From contig NZ_CALSOW010000001.1 of assembly GCF_943788075.1 (NCBI RefSeq), positions 352,646 through 416,645 of the forward strand: DNA of 64,000 bases, given 5' to 3'. Shown here piece by piece: positions 52,179 through 63,128 of this stretch (within the stretch, counting starts at the first letter, position 1; each line of letters begins with the position of its first letter). The DNA comes from an uncultured Candidatus Pelagibacter sp. Lineage in GTDB: Bacteria; Pseudomonadota; Alphaproteobacteria; Pelagibacterales; Pelagibacteraceae. The translations under genes and the position numbers were made by a program. A model generated the notes under the pieces. It was not told the origin of the DNA. It worked only from the letters and a program-made list of their open reading frames with translations, and made no database searches.

Positions 52179-53276
52179 ATGAAAAATTATCTTAATTTTG
52201 AAACTGATATAAAAAATTTAGAGATCGAGATAGAAAAATTAAAAGACCCATATAATCAAGATGGTCTCTCGGAGGTAGATACTCAAAAAATTTCTAGTAC
52301 ACAAGCTGAACTTGATGAAAAATTAAAAGATATTTACTCTAACCTTGACCCCTGGCAAACCACTATGGTTGCTCGTCACGAGGATAGACCAAAATCTAAG
52401 TTTTTTATTGATAACTTGTTTGATGATTTTATTTCTTTATCAGGAGACCGTTTTTATGGAGAGGATAAATCTGTTTTAACAGGATTTGCTAAATTTAATG
52501 GCAGTTCAGTTTTAGTAATAGGTCAAGAAAAAGGTGAAAATTTAGAAACTAGAATTGAAAGAAACTTTGGGATGATGAGACCTGAAGGATATCGTAAAAC
52601 AATTCGATTAATGAATTTAGCTAATAAATTTAATATTCCAATAATATCATTTATTGACACACCAGGAGCGTATCCAGGGGTTGGAGCAGAAGAAAGAGGT
52701 CAAGCAGAAGCTATTGCTAAATCAATTGAGTGCTGCATGGAACTTAGTGTTCCAACTCTAGCAATTATTATTGGAGAGGGAGGATCTGGAGGGGCAATTG
52801 CTTTAGCATCGTCAAATAAAGTTATTATGTTAGAAAATGCAATTTATTCTGTAATTTCTCCAGAAGGGTGTGCAACTATTTTATGGAGAGATCCTAAAAA
52901 AATGCTTGATGCTGCAAAAGCTATGAAGCTTTCGGCAAAAGATTTATTAGAATTAAAAGTTATTGATGAGATAATTCCTGAGCCACTAGGTGGAGCTCAT
53001 AGAGATAAAGATCAAATGTTAGATAATTTAAGAGATTCTATTTCAAAAAATTTAAACTACTTTAAAGACTTATCATCTGAAGAAATTATGAATGAAAGAA
53101 AAAATAAGTTTTTAAAAATTGGAAGAAATCAAGGATTTATTAGTAATTCGGAAGATTTAAGCACACTTACAATTAAGAATAATAATTTTGATAAAATCTT
53201 AAAATCAAAAAAAATTTTAATTGGTTCAACAATTATAGGTTTAGTTTTATTGCTTGTTGCTTTTAGTCTGTTCTAA
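52179..53276 (+). CDS. accA: Acetyl-CoA carboxylase carboxyltransferase subunit alpha with C-terminal TM extension
   Basis: FIDTPGAYPGVGAEERGQAEAIAKSIECCMELSVPTLAIIIGEGGSGGAIA; tail ends KILIGSTIIGLVLLLVAFSLF. Confidence 0.95.
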   Translation: MKNYLNFETDIKNLEIEIEKLKDPYNQDGLSEVDTQKISSTQAELDEKLKDIYSNLDPWQTTMVARHEDRPKSKFFIDNLFDDFISLSGDRFYGEDKSVLTGFAKFNGSSVLVIGQEKGENLETRIERNFGMMRPEGYRKTIRLMNLANKFNIPIISFIDTPGAYPGVGAEERGQAEAIAKSIECCMELSVPTLAIIIGEGGSGGAIALASSNKVIMLENAIYSVISPEGCATILWRDPKKMLDAAKAMKLSAKDLLELKVIDEIIPEPLGGAHRDKDQMLDNLRDSISKNLNYFKDLSSEEIMNERKNKFLKIGRNQGFISNSEDLSTLTIKNNNFDKILKSKKILIGSTIIGLVLLLVAFSLF

Positions 53277-53279
53277 ATT

Positions 53280-55816
53280 TTATAAAGCACCACAGCAATG
53301 CTTAAATTTTTTACCAGATCCACATGAGCAAGGTTCGTTTCTTCCAATTTTTTTCCCACTTTTAATTTGATCCACCATTGATTTTTTGTTTCTTCTGGTT
53401 GCTCTGTAACAACTTTTAAATTCATTAGAATGGTTACAAAATCTAATTTTAATTTATCAAGGAGGTTAGAAAATAAATCAAAAGCTTCTTTTTTGTACTC
53501 AATTAAAGGATCTCGTTGTCCATAAGATCTTAATCCAATTACCTGTCTTAGTTGTTCTAAATATTGAATATGGGATTTCCAGTTAAGATCTATTGATTGT
53601 AAGAAAATTCTTTTTTCAATTTCTTTTGCATGATCTTCGCCTAAAATTTTTATTCTTTCTTCTCTAGTTTTTGAAAATTTATTAATAATTTTTTCCCTTA
53701 GATCACTATCTTTCACAGAAATTAATTCTTTTAACTCCGAATCATCAAAACTTTTACCAACAATTAGTCTTAGACGATTACTAAATTCATTACTTTTGGG
53801 ATTTGATAAATTTTGTATTTTTAATTTGATGATATCTTCAATTATTTCCTTTAAAAATTCATCAGAATAGTCAAATATGCTTTGACTATTCATTGCATTT
53901 TTTCGTTGAGAAAATACGACATGTCTTTGATCATTTAAAACATTATCAAATTTTATTAGGTTTTTTCTAATGTCAAAGTTTCTAGCCTCAACTTTTTGTT
54001 GAGCTCTCTCTAAAGCTTTATTAATCCATGGGTGATCTATACTTTCTCCATCTTTAAGTCCCAATTTTTCTAGCATTTTATTCATAGACTCTGATCCAAA
54101 AATTCTCATTAGATCGTCTTCAAGACTTACATAAAAAATTGAGCTACCTTCATCGCCTTGTCTTCCAGCCCTTCCTCTTGCTTGATTATCAACTCTTCTT
54201 GACTCCATTCTTTCAGTTCCAACCACAAATAAACCACCTAAAGATTTTATTTTATTTTTATCTTGTTTAAGTTGAGTCTCGTCGATAGATCCTTTTTTAC
54301 CACCTAGCTGAATATCTACACCTCTTCCAGAAATACTTGTTGTTATAATCACTGATTTTTCTTTACCTGCATTAGCTATAATTTCTGCTTCATTTTCATG
54401 ATTTTTAGCATTTAATACAACATGCTTAATATTTTTTTTATTTAACAAGGTTGAATAAATTTCAGATTTGTTAATGCTAGATGTGAAAATTAAAATAGGT
54501 TGACCAGCGCTATGACGCTCAACAATGTTTTCAACAATTGAGTCATTTTTTTCATTCTCAGTTCTAAAAATTTGATCATTATAATCTTTTCTAATCATTT
54601 CATTATTAGTAGGGATAATAACAACAGTTAAATTATAAATTTCAAAAAATTCTTCAGCTTCAGTTGCTGCAGTACCGGTACATCCAGATATTTTTTTGTA
54701 AAGTTTAAAATAATTTTGATAAGTTATTGAAGCCAAGGTCTGATTTTCAGCTTGAATATTTATTCGTTCTTTTGCTTCTAACGCTTGATGTAAACCATCT
54801 CCAAATCTTCTTCCTTCCAGTATTCTACCTGTGAGTTCATCTATAATTTTTAAGCTTTCATCTTTAACAATATAATCTTTACCTTTTTCAAATAAATGAT
54901 TAGCCCGAAGTGCTTGATTAACATGATGAACTAGATGTAAATTTTCTGGATCATAAAAGTTATTATTTTTTAAAATACCAGCATTAGAAAAAATTCTTTC
55001 TACATTATTAATTCCATCATTAGTTAAAAGAATACTTTTTTCTTTTTCATCTATTTCATAATCTTTATCACTTAACTGTCTTACTAGTTTGTCAATAGCA
55101 AGATACTGGGCAGTTTTATCTTCAGCTGAACCAGATATGACCAATGGAGTTCTAGCCTCATCGATTAGACAAGAATCTATTTCATCAACAATAGAAAATG
55201 AATGTTCTCTTTGAACCATTTCATTTTCTGAAAATTTCATATTATCTCTAAGATAATCAAACCCTAGTTCACTGTTAGTTGCATAGGTGATATCACAATT
55301 ATAATTTCTCTTTCTTTCATTATCATCTTGATCGTTATTGATGTAGCCTGATGTTAAACCTAAAAAGTTATATATTTGACCCATTTCTATGGAGTCTCTT
55401 TTTGCAAGGTAATCGTTCACAGTAACAATATGAACACCTTTTTCAGTTAGAGCATTTAAGTAAGCAGCTAGAGAAATTGTAAGAGTTTTTCCTTCCCCAG
55501 TTCTCATTTCAGCAATCTTCCCCTCGTGAAGAACAACTCCTCCTATAATTTGAACATCAAAGTGTCTTTCATTTCTAGTTCTTTTTGAGGCCTCTCTCAC
55601 CAATGCAAAAGCCTGTGGCAAAAGTTCATCCAAGGTTTTTCCTTGCTTAATTTTTTCTTTATATTCTTGAGTTTTTTTTGGGAAATCTAAGTTATCAAGT
55701 TTTTTAAATTCATCCTCAAGTGAATTTATTGTTTTTACAATTTTACCAATTCGATCTAACTCTTTTTGATTGCTAGATTTAATAAATTTTGTAATTAAAT
55801 TTAATGGGTTAAACAT
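53280..55816 (-). CDS. secA: Preprotein translocase SecA; C-terminal SEC-C zinc motif in a shifted frame (apparent A-run deletion near 53389)
   Basis: [51 protein letters not shown]; shifted frame [32 protein letters not shown]. Confidence 0.96.
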
Positions 55817-55881
55817 GAGTATTTGATTTATTGTTTACTTATATTGTTTAATATATGAATTAAATAATTATTTTAAACACT

Positions 55882-57183
55882 ATGGGAATTAATTTATCAA
55901 ATTTTTTATCTTCTAAATCAAAAAATGCTAGAATGATCGATTTTCAAGACCTAGATCATGTTGATGGTCTGTCTATTTCTGTAGTAAGTGCAAATTTGTA
56001 CAATGATAATAGAGATGACTTATCTATGTTTTATTTTAGAGATGGAGCAAATTATGCTTCAGTATATACGAGGTCAAAAATAGTATCTGAGAATATTAAA
56101 TGGAATCAAAATCAAAACAGCAAAAGAATTTATTCTCTTCTAGTTAATACCCGGAATGCTAACGCTTTTACAGGCAAACAAGGATATTTAAGTTTAAAAA
56201 AATTGTCAGAAATTATTTCATCTGAATTAACAAAAAAACAAGAGCAAGATGAGGATATCTCAAAAAAAATTACTCCAAAAGATATAATGTTTGGTTGCAC
56301 AGGAACTATAGGGGAACCTTATCCCTATGAGAAAATTTCTTATCATATTCCAAATTTAATTAATAAAATTAAATATACACAAAATAAATTTATTTGGATG
56401 AAAGCCGCACTTGGTATTATGACAACTGATACTAAGCCAAAGTTAGCAATGGAAGAATGTACAATTGGAAATAAAAAAATTAAGATTTATGGAATAGCAA
56501 AAGGCTCAGGCATGATCCATCCTAATATGGCAACTACATTAGCTTATATTTTCACAGATGCTAATCTGTCTAATAATATTTTAAATAAGCTACTTAAAAA
56601 AAATATAACAACGACTTTTAATGCCATAACTTGCGATGGGGATACAAGTACTAATGATATGGCGACTATCTTTGCAACTTGTAAAGCAGATAACGTTCAA
56701 ATTAAAAATATAAATGACAAAAAGATACAAAATTTCGATAAGGCGTTAAATAGTGTTTTGTTAAATTTGGCAAAAAGGGTAGTTTTAGATGGAGAGGGAT
56801 CTTCAAAGTTTGTGACGGTTAATGTTAAAAAATGTAAATCAGAAATAGAAGCAAAGCAGATTGGTCTTTCAATTGCCAATTCCCCATTAGTTAAAACTGC
56901 AATTGCTGGCGAAGATCCTAACTGGGGTAGAATAATTATGGCAATAGGTAAAGCTGGACCAAAGATAAATTTGAAAAAACTTTCAATTAAATTTGGAAAT
57001 TCGAAAATTGTTCAAGATGGAAAATTACATCAGGGTTACGATGAATCAAGAACTTCTGAGTATATGAAAAATGACAATATCGATCTTCATGTTGAAATTT
57101 TTACTGGAAAGAAAAGTTTTACTGTTTACACAATGGATTTTACAAAAAAATATATTGATATTAATGCAGATTACAGAAGCTAG
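55882..57183 (+). CDS. argJ: Bifunctional glutamate N-acetyltransferase / amino-acid acetyltransferase
   Basis: NTRNANAFTGKQG, GSGMIHPNMATTLAYIFTDA, TCDGDTSTNDMATIFA, GEDPNWGRIIMAIGKAG. Confidence 0.94.
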   Translation: MGINLSNFLSSKSKNARMIDFQDLDHVDGLSISVVSANLYNDNRDDLSMFYFRDGANYASVYTRSKIVSENIKWNQNQNSKRIYSLLVNTRNANAFTGKQGYLSLKKLSEIISSELTKKQEQDEDISKKITPKDIMFGCTGTIGEPYPYEKISYHIPNLINKIKYTQNKFIWMKAALGIMTTDTKPKLAMEECTIGNKKIKIYGIAKGSGMIHPNMATTLAYIFTDANLSNNILNKLLKKNITTTFNAITCDGDTSTNDMATIFATCKADNVQIKNINDKKIQNFDKALNSVLLNLAKRVVLDGEGSSKFVTVNVKKCKSEIEAKQIGLSIANSPLVKTAIAGEDPNWGRIIMAIGKAGPKINLKKLSIKFGNSKIVQDGKLHQGYDESRTSEYMKNDNIDLHVEIFTGKKSFTVYTMDFTKKYIDINADYRS

Positions 57184-57222
57184 TTGTATTAAAAATTTTA
57201 CTATAATTATTAATTCTATCAA

Positions 57223-57651
57223 ATGATCAAATATAAATTGGCATGTGCAAATTGTGAGACTAATTTTGATAGTTGGTTTGCCTCATCTAAAGAATTTGAA
57301 AAATTAAAAAAAAAAAATCTTTTAGTCTGTCATATTTGCAACTCTGCAAAAGTAGATAAAACACTTATGGCACCAAGTGTAAGGAATAATAAAAAAGATA
57401 TAAAAAATGACTTGCAATTAGATAAATATGAAAATGTGAAAAAAACTCTTAAAAGTTATCAAAAATTTGTTAAAGAAAATTTTAAGTTTGTTGGTGAAAA
57501 TTTTGCTTATGAAGCCCGATCCATACACTATAGCCCTCCAAAAAAAACCAAAGGTATCTATGGAAATGCTACCAAAAAAGATCTTATGGAACTTAAGGAA
57601 GAAGGTATTGATATTCAGGTAATACCATGGGTAGATGACAAAGATAATTAG
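57223..57651 (+). CDS. DUF1178 family protein
   Basis: MIKYKLACANCETNFDSWFASSKEFEKLKKKNLLVCHICNSAKVDKTLMAPSV. Confidence 0.88.
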   Translation: MIKYKLACANCETNFDSWFASSKEFEKLKKKNLLVCHICNSAKVDKTLMAPSVRNNKKDIKNDLQLDKYENVKKTLKSYQKFVKENFKFVGENFAYEARSIHYSPPKKTKGIYGNATKKDLMELKEEGIDIQVIPWVDDKDN

Positions 57652-58370
57652 AGTTTGATAGATTTTATAATATAATTAATTGAAGTATCTGAAGAAATGC
57701 TCCATTCATCTTTTATTATATTAAAATTCATCCCATCTAACTTTTCTAACTTTAAATTATTTTTGCTTAATATTTTCTTAAGATCTTCTGGTCTTACAAA
57801 TTTTTCCCAATCATGAGTTCCTATAGGAAGCCATCTTAGAACATATTCTGCACCAATTATTGCAAACATATATGATTTTAAAGTTTTATTAAGAGTTGCA
57901 ATAAACATGAGACCATCTTTTTTAAGAAGTTTGGAGCATGAATTTATGAAAAAATTAATATCTTCAACATGTTCTATTATTTCCATATTTAAAATAACAT
58001 CAAATTTTTTTTTAATTTTTAATTTTTCAGGTGATGAACATAAATAATTAATTTTAAGATTATTTTTTTTTGCATGTAACTTTGCAATGGTAATATTTTT
58101 ATTTGATGCATCAATTCCAGTCACATTTGCACCCAATCTTGTCATTGGTTCAGAAAGAAGTCCACCTCCACATCCTATATCTAATATATTAATTTTATCT
58201 AAAGGTCTTTTTTTAGCTTTTAATTTAAAGTTATTAATAATATTTTCTTTTATATATTTAATTCTTATTGGGTTAAATTTATGAAGTGGCTTAAATTTTC
58301 CACTTGGATCCCACCATTCAGCTGCCATTTTTGAAAATTTTTCAATTTCTTTTTTATTTACGCTGCTCAT
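57648..58370 (-). CDS. ubiG: Ubiquinone biosynthesis O-methyltransferase
   Basis: AAEWWDPSGKFKPLHKFNPIRIKYI, ILDIGCGGGLLSEPMTRLGANVTGIDAS. Confidence 0.94.
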   Translation of the reverse strand: MSSVNKKEIEKFSKMAAEWWDPSGKFKPLHKFNPIRIKYIKENIINNFKLKAKKRPLDKINILDIGCGGGLLSEPMTRLGANVTGIDASNKNITIAKLHAKKNNLKINYLCSSPEKLKIKKKFDVILNMEIIEHVEDINFFINSCSKLLKKDGLMFIATLNKTLKSYMFAIIGAEYVLRWLPIGTHDWEKFVRPEDLKKILSKNNLKLEKLDGMNFNIIKDEWSISSDTSINYIIKSIKL

Positions 58371-58448
58371 AATAGATAATTAGTTGACATAACAACTAAG
58401 ATGTATTTTATCAATTGTTTATTAAATTATAATAAATAAATTTGATCA

Positions 58449-59660
58449 ATGAAAACTGTTGTTTTAAAGTTTGGTGGAACTTCTGTAGGAAGTATCGATA
58501 GAATTAAAAAAGTATGTAAAATTATATCTTCTTACAAAAAGAAGAAATACAAAGTAGTGGTGATTTCCTCTGCTATGAGTGGTGTTACTAATGAACTAGT
58601 TAATAAGTCTAAATTAATTAGTAATAATTTTGATAAAGCAGAATATGACACTTTATTATCTACAGGGGAGCAAGTTTCCTGTGCTTTAATAGCTGGAAGG
58701 TTGAATCATATTGGGTTTAAATCTAGATCTTGGTTATCCTGGCAAATACCAATTATCACTGAAGGTCCTTACTCAGCAGCAAGGATTAATAAAGTTGTTT
58801 CAAAAGAAGTACTAAACTATCTTAAAAGTGGAGGTATCCCTGTAATCACAGGTTTTCAAGGAATAAATAAAAATTATAGGTTAACAACTATTGGTAGAAG
58901 TGGCTCAGATGCTACAGCAATTATGTTAGCTAAATTTGTTAAAGCAGATGAGTGTATTATTTATACTGATGTAGATGGTGTTTATACGACAGACCCTCGA
59001 CAGTACAAAAATGCTAAAAAAATTAAAAAAATATTTTATGATGAAATGTTAGAAATGGCATCTTTAGGTTCAAAGGTTATGCAGCCAACTTCTGTACAAG
59101 ATGCAAAATTGAATAAAATAAATATACAAGTTAAGTCCTCATTTGTTTCAAAGCCTGGAACATTAATCACAAATTCAGCTAAAGCATTTAGTGATCAAAT
59201 TATAACTGGAATTTCATCAACAAAAAATGATGCAAAAATTACAATTGAGGGAGTTAAAGATAGACCAGGAGTTGCAGCGTCTATTTTTAAACCTTTATCT
59301 CAAAATCTAGTAAATGTTGATATGGTTGTTCAAAATATTTCGCTCAATGGCAAAGAAACAGATCTTACATTTACGATCAAATCAGATGACTTAAAAAAAA
59401 CAGAGAAATTTATAAAACAGAATAAAAAAATATCCTATAAAAAATTATCTTTCGATAAAAATGTATCCAAAGTTTCAATAATTGGAGTTGGAATGATAAC
59501 AACTCCTGGAATAACTTATCGAATGTTTCAAGCTTTAGCTTCAAAAAAGATAAATATCTTGGTAATATCTACATCTGAAATTAAAATTTCAGTTTTAGTT
59601 GCTACTAATCAAGTAAAAAAAGCTATAGCAGTATTGCATAAAGAATTTAAATTAGACTAA
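58449..59660 (+). CDS. lysC: Aspartate kinase
   Basis: [45 protein letters not shown], two ACT-like domains. Confidence 0.95.
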   Translation: MKTVVLKFGGTSVGSIDRIKKVCKIISSYKKKKYKVVVISSAMSGVTNELVNKSKLISNNFDKAEYDTLLSTGEQVSCALIAGRLNHIGFKSRSWLSWQIPIITEGPYSAARINKVVSKEVLNYLKSGGIPVITGFQGINKNYRLTTIGRSGSDATAIMLAKFVKADECIIYTDVDGVYTTDPRQYKNAKKIKKIFYDEMLEMASLGSKVMQPTSVQDAKLNKINIQVKSSFVSKPGTLITNSAKAFSDQIITGISSTKNDAKITIEGVKDRPGVAASIFKPLSQNLVNVDMVVQNISLNGKETDLTFTIKSDDLKKTEKFIKQNKKISYKKLSFDKNVSKVSIIGVGMITTPGITYRMFQALASKKINILVISTSEIKISVLVATNQVKKAIAVLHKEFKLD

Positions 59661-59665
59661 ATTTT

Positions 59666-60772
59666 ATGAGCCTCAGGCCCTTCAGAAATATTGATCGAAA
59701 AAAAACCAGAGTAATAAATATTGGTGATGTAAAAATAGGTGGGGACAATCCGATTTCAGTTCAGTCAATGACAAACACTTTAACAACTGATGTTAGAGCA
59801 ACAATTAATCAAATAAATGCAATTCACGAAGAAGGTGCAGACATCGTAAGAGTTTCATGTCCAGATGAACAGTCTACAAAGGCGCTAAAAGAAATAACGC
59901 AAAATGTAAAATTACCTGTCATTGCTGACATCCATTTTCATTACAAAAGAGCAATTGAGGCTGCTGAAAATGGAGCTAAATGTTTAAGAATAAACCCAGG
60001 TAATATTGGTGAAAAACAAAAAATTCATGACGTATTAACTGCTGCCAAAAATAATGATTGTTCAATAAGGATTGGGGTTAATGCAGGGTCACTAGAAAAA
60101 GATATTCTTGAAAAATACAAAGAACCTTGCCCAGAAGCTTTGGTAGAAAGTGCTTTAAGAAATATTAAAATTTTAGAAGATCAAAATTTTTTTAACTTCA
60201 AAGTTAGCGTAAAGTCATCAGATATTTTTTTATCAATTGCAGCTTACCGCCAGCTTTCAAAAGCAATGGATTACCCACTCCACCTTGGTATAACAGAGGC
60301 TGGCAGTTTTGTTTCTGGAAGTGTCAAATCATCAATTGGGCTTGGAGCGTTACTTTTAGATGGAATTGGAGATACTATCAGAATATCACTTTCAGATGAC
60401 CCAGTAAAAGAGATAAAAGTTGGCAATGAGATTTTAAAGTCATTAGGATTAAGAAATAGAGGAGTTAAAATTATATCCTGTCCATCATGTGCAAGACAAG
60501 CATTTCAAGTAATTGACACTGTTAAAATTTTAGAAGAAAAATTATCACATATTAAAACTCCAGTTTCCCTATCAATAATTGGATGTGTAGTGAATGGTCC
60601 TGGTGAAGCAGCAATGACAGACGTGGGTATTACAGGTGGTGGAAAAGGTAACAATATGCTTTATCTTTCTGGTGTTCAGAGTAAAAAAGTCTTAACAAAT
60701 GAAATAATTGACAAAGTTGTAGCTGAAGTAGAAAAAAAAGCTTTAGAGTTAGAAAAAAATAATGATACCTAA
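59666..60772 (+). CDS. ispG: 4-hydroxy-3-methylbut-2-en-1-yl diphosphate synthase
   Basis: [65 protein letters not shown]. Confidence 0.96.
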   Translation: MSLRPFRNIDRKKTRVINIGDVKIGGDNPISVQSMTNTLTTDVRATINQINAIHEEGADIVRVSCPDEQSTKALKEITQNVKLPVIADIHFHYKRAIEAAENGAKCLRINPGNIGEKQKIHDVLTAAKNNDCSIRIGVNAGSLEKDILEKYKEPCPEALVESALRNIKILEDQNFFNFKVSVKSSDIFLSIAAYRQLSKAMDYPLHLGITEAGSFVSGSVKSSIGLGALLLDGIGDTIRISLSDDPVKEIKVGNEILKSLGLRNRGVKIISCPSCARQAFQVIDTVKILEEKLSHIKTPVSLSIIGCVVNGPGEAAMTDVGITGGGKGNNMLYLSGVQSKKVLTNEIIDKVVAEVEKKALELEKNNDT

Positions 60773-61835
60773 AAAAACAATTGAAGAACTTATGTCAAGG
60801 CATTCAACTTTAGAAAAAGATCTGTCTTCTGGTGAAATAGACAAAAAACTATTTGCAGAAAAATCAAAAGAGTATTCTGATATTAACGAAATCATAGAAA
60901 ATGCCAGTAAATATTTATCATACGATGATGATAAAAAAGATCTAGAAAAAATTTTAAACGACAGTTCTGCAGATAAAGAATTAAAAGATATGGCCGAACT
61001 TGAATTGTCAGATTTAAAGATTGAATTTGAAATAAATGAAAAAAAATTGAAATTATTTTTACTTCCAAAAGATGAGGCAGATAAAAAAAATGCTATTATA
61101 GAAATTAGAGCAGGAACTGGAGGATTAGAAGCAAGCTTATTTGCTTCAGATCTTTTTAAGATGTACGAAAAAGTGAGTCATAAAAAAAAATGGGCATTAG
61201 AATTAATTTCAATTTCCAGGAGTGATGCTGGAGGGTTAAAAGAGGTTATAGCATCAATAAAAGGAACCAATATTTATTCAACTTTAAAATATGAAAGTGG
61301 AGTTCATAGAGTTCAAAGAGTGCCAGATACTGAGACACAAGGGAGAGTTCATACTTCAGCTGCAACAGTAGCAGTATTGCCTGAAGCAGAGGAGGTTGAT
61401 TTAAAAATAAATGAGTCTGATTTAAGGATAGATGTTTTTAGAGCAGGTGGGCCAGGAGGACAGTCAGTAAATACAACTGATAGTGCAGTTAGAATTACCC
61501 ATATTCCAACAGGATTATCAGTTTCACAACAAGATGAAAAATCCCAGCATAAAAATAAAGCAAAAGGTATGAAAATTTTAAGGTCAAGGTTATATGAATT
61601 AGAAAGATCAAGAATTGACCAAGAAAGGTCTCAAGATAGAAAAACAAAAATAGGAACAGGGGATAGGTCTGAAAGAATTAGAACTTATAATTTTCCACAA
61701 GGAAGAGTGACAGATCATAGAATTAATTTAACACTTCATAGATTAGAAGAATTTTTAGAGGGAGAAGCTTTTGATGAAATGATTGAATCATTAACATTGC
61801 AAGCACAAGAAGAGAGTTTAAGTAGTTTAAATTAA
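60762..61835 (+). CDS. prfA: Peptide chain release factor 1
   Basis: [63 protein letters not shown] (GGQ). Confidence 0.97.
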   Translation: MIPKKTIEELMSRHSTLEKDLSSGEIDKKLFAEKSKEYSDINEIIENASKYLSYDDDKKDLEKILNDSSADKELKDMAELELSDLKIEFEINEKKLKLFLLPKDEADKKNAIIEIRAGTGGLEASLFASDLFKMYEKVSHKKKWALELISISRSDAGGLKEVIASIKGTNIYSTLKYESGVHRVQRVPDTETQGRVHTSAATVAVLPEAEEVDLKINESDLRIDVFRAGGPGGQSVNTTDSAVRITHIPTGLSVSQQDEKSQHKNKAKGMKILRSRLYELERSRIDQERSQDRKTKIGTGDRSERIRTYNFPQGRVTDHRINLTLHRLEEFLEGEAFDEMIESLTLQAQEESLSSLN

Positions 61836-62678
61836 ATGAATATTCAGTCAGCAGTTATAGAGGGAACTAAGGTTTTAAAAGATAAATCTATTCCATCAGC
61901 TCAACTCGACACAGAAATTTTAATGGCTAAAGCTTTAGATAAAAATCGTGAATACATAATTTTAAATCATGATAAAGTTTTAAATGTTGAAAATTTAGAA
62001 TATTTTAAAAAACTGGTTAAAGAACGAGCTACAAGAAAACCAATAGCCTATCTTTTAAATAAAAAGTTTTTTTGGAAAAGTGAATTTTATGTCAATAATA
62101 ATACTTTAATACCACGTCCTGATACAGAAATTATAATAGAACAAATTTTAAAAGTTACCAAGAATAAGAATTATTTAAAAATTCTTGATATTGGAGTTGG
62201 CTCAGGGTGTATCCTCTTGAGTATTCTAAAAGAAAGAAAAAATTTTTATGGTTCAGGAGTAGATATTAGTAAAAATTCATTAGAAATATCAAAATTAAAT
62301 GCAAAAAAGCTATTTGTGGATGAAAGAGTAAAATTTTATAAATCAGATGTTGACAAATTTAATCAAGGCAAATATGATTTGATTGTTTCTAATCCCCCTT
62401 ATATTAAAAACAGCGATTTAAAATATTTGGAGAGTGATGTTCTAAAGTTTGAGCCCAAATTAGCTCTAGATGGTGGATTAGATGGTTTATCAGTAATCAG
62501 AAAAGTAGTTAAAAAATCATCTGAACTGTTAAAAAAAAATGGAAAATTTATTTTAGAGATTGGTTTTGATCAAAAAAGTAAAGTTATTAAATTATTAAAC
62601 AACAAAGGTTTTTATATAAACAGTACAGTTAGGGATCTTGCAAATAATGATCGTTGCATTGTCAGTACTAAAATTTAA
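61836..62678 (+). CDS. prmC: Peptide chain release factor N5-glutamine methyltransferase
   Basis: LIPRPDTEIIIEQIL, LDIGVGSGCILLSIL, DLIVSNPPYI. Confidence 0.95.
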   Translation: MNIQSAVIEGTKVLKDKSIPSAQLDTEILMAKALDKNREYIILNHDKVLNVENLEYFKKLVKERATRKPIAYLLNKKFFWKSEFYVNNNTLIPRPDTEIIIEQILKVTKNKNYLKILDIGVGSGCILLSILKERKNFYGSGVDISKNSLEISKLNAKKLFVDERVKFYKSDVDKFNQGKYDLIVSNPPYIKNSDLKYLESDVLKFEPKLALDGGLDGLSVIRKVVKKSSELLKKNGKFILEIGFDQKSKVIKLLNNKGFYINSTVRDLANNDRCIVSTKI

Positions 62679-62690
62679 CTAATCAAATAT

Positions 62691-63128
62691 ATGGTAACAT
62701 TTAGAAACAATAATAACGTTAGAAGAAATAATTTCAGAAGAAACGACAGAAATTTTAAAAGTAATGGAGATAGACCAAAATTTGGATCAAATTATTCAAA
62801 CAACGATAACTTTAAAAGAAAAGCTCCTGGTAGAAATAACCATAATGCTCCAAAATTAATAGAAAAATATAATGATTTGGCAAGAGAGGCCTCTTCTAAT
62901 GGAGACAAGATATTATCTGAAAATTATCTTCAACATGCAGATCACTTTACAAGAATTTTGAATGAACAAGAAAATTATAAAAGAGTAAAATTTGCAGAGA
63001 GCAAATCTACAGAAAGCAACTCAGAAATACAGGAAACATCTGATAAATCTGAAGAAGTAAAAAATGAAAATAAGAATGTTGTGGCAGAGATTAAGCCCAA
63101 ATCTCAAAAAACAACTGATTCAAATTAG
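62691..63128 (+). CDS. DUF4167-type Asn/Arg-rich protein
   Basis: NNNVRRNNFRRNDRNF...LIEKYNDLAREASSNGDKILSENYLQHADHFTRILNEQ, downstream of prmC as in other alphaproteobacteria. Confidence 0.85.
   Translation: MVTFRNNNNVRRNNFRRNDRNFKSNGDRPKFGSNYSNNDNFKRKAPGRNNHNAPKLIEKYNDLAREASSNGDKILSENYLQHADHFTRILNEQENYKRVKFAESKSTESNSEIQETSDKSEEVKNENKNVVAEIKPKSQKTTDSN

Noticed and set aside
62691-63128. Asn/Arg-rich protein as a novel RNA-binding system
   Set aside because: Matches the DUF4167 pattern at its usual position after prmC.
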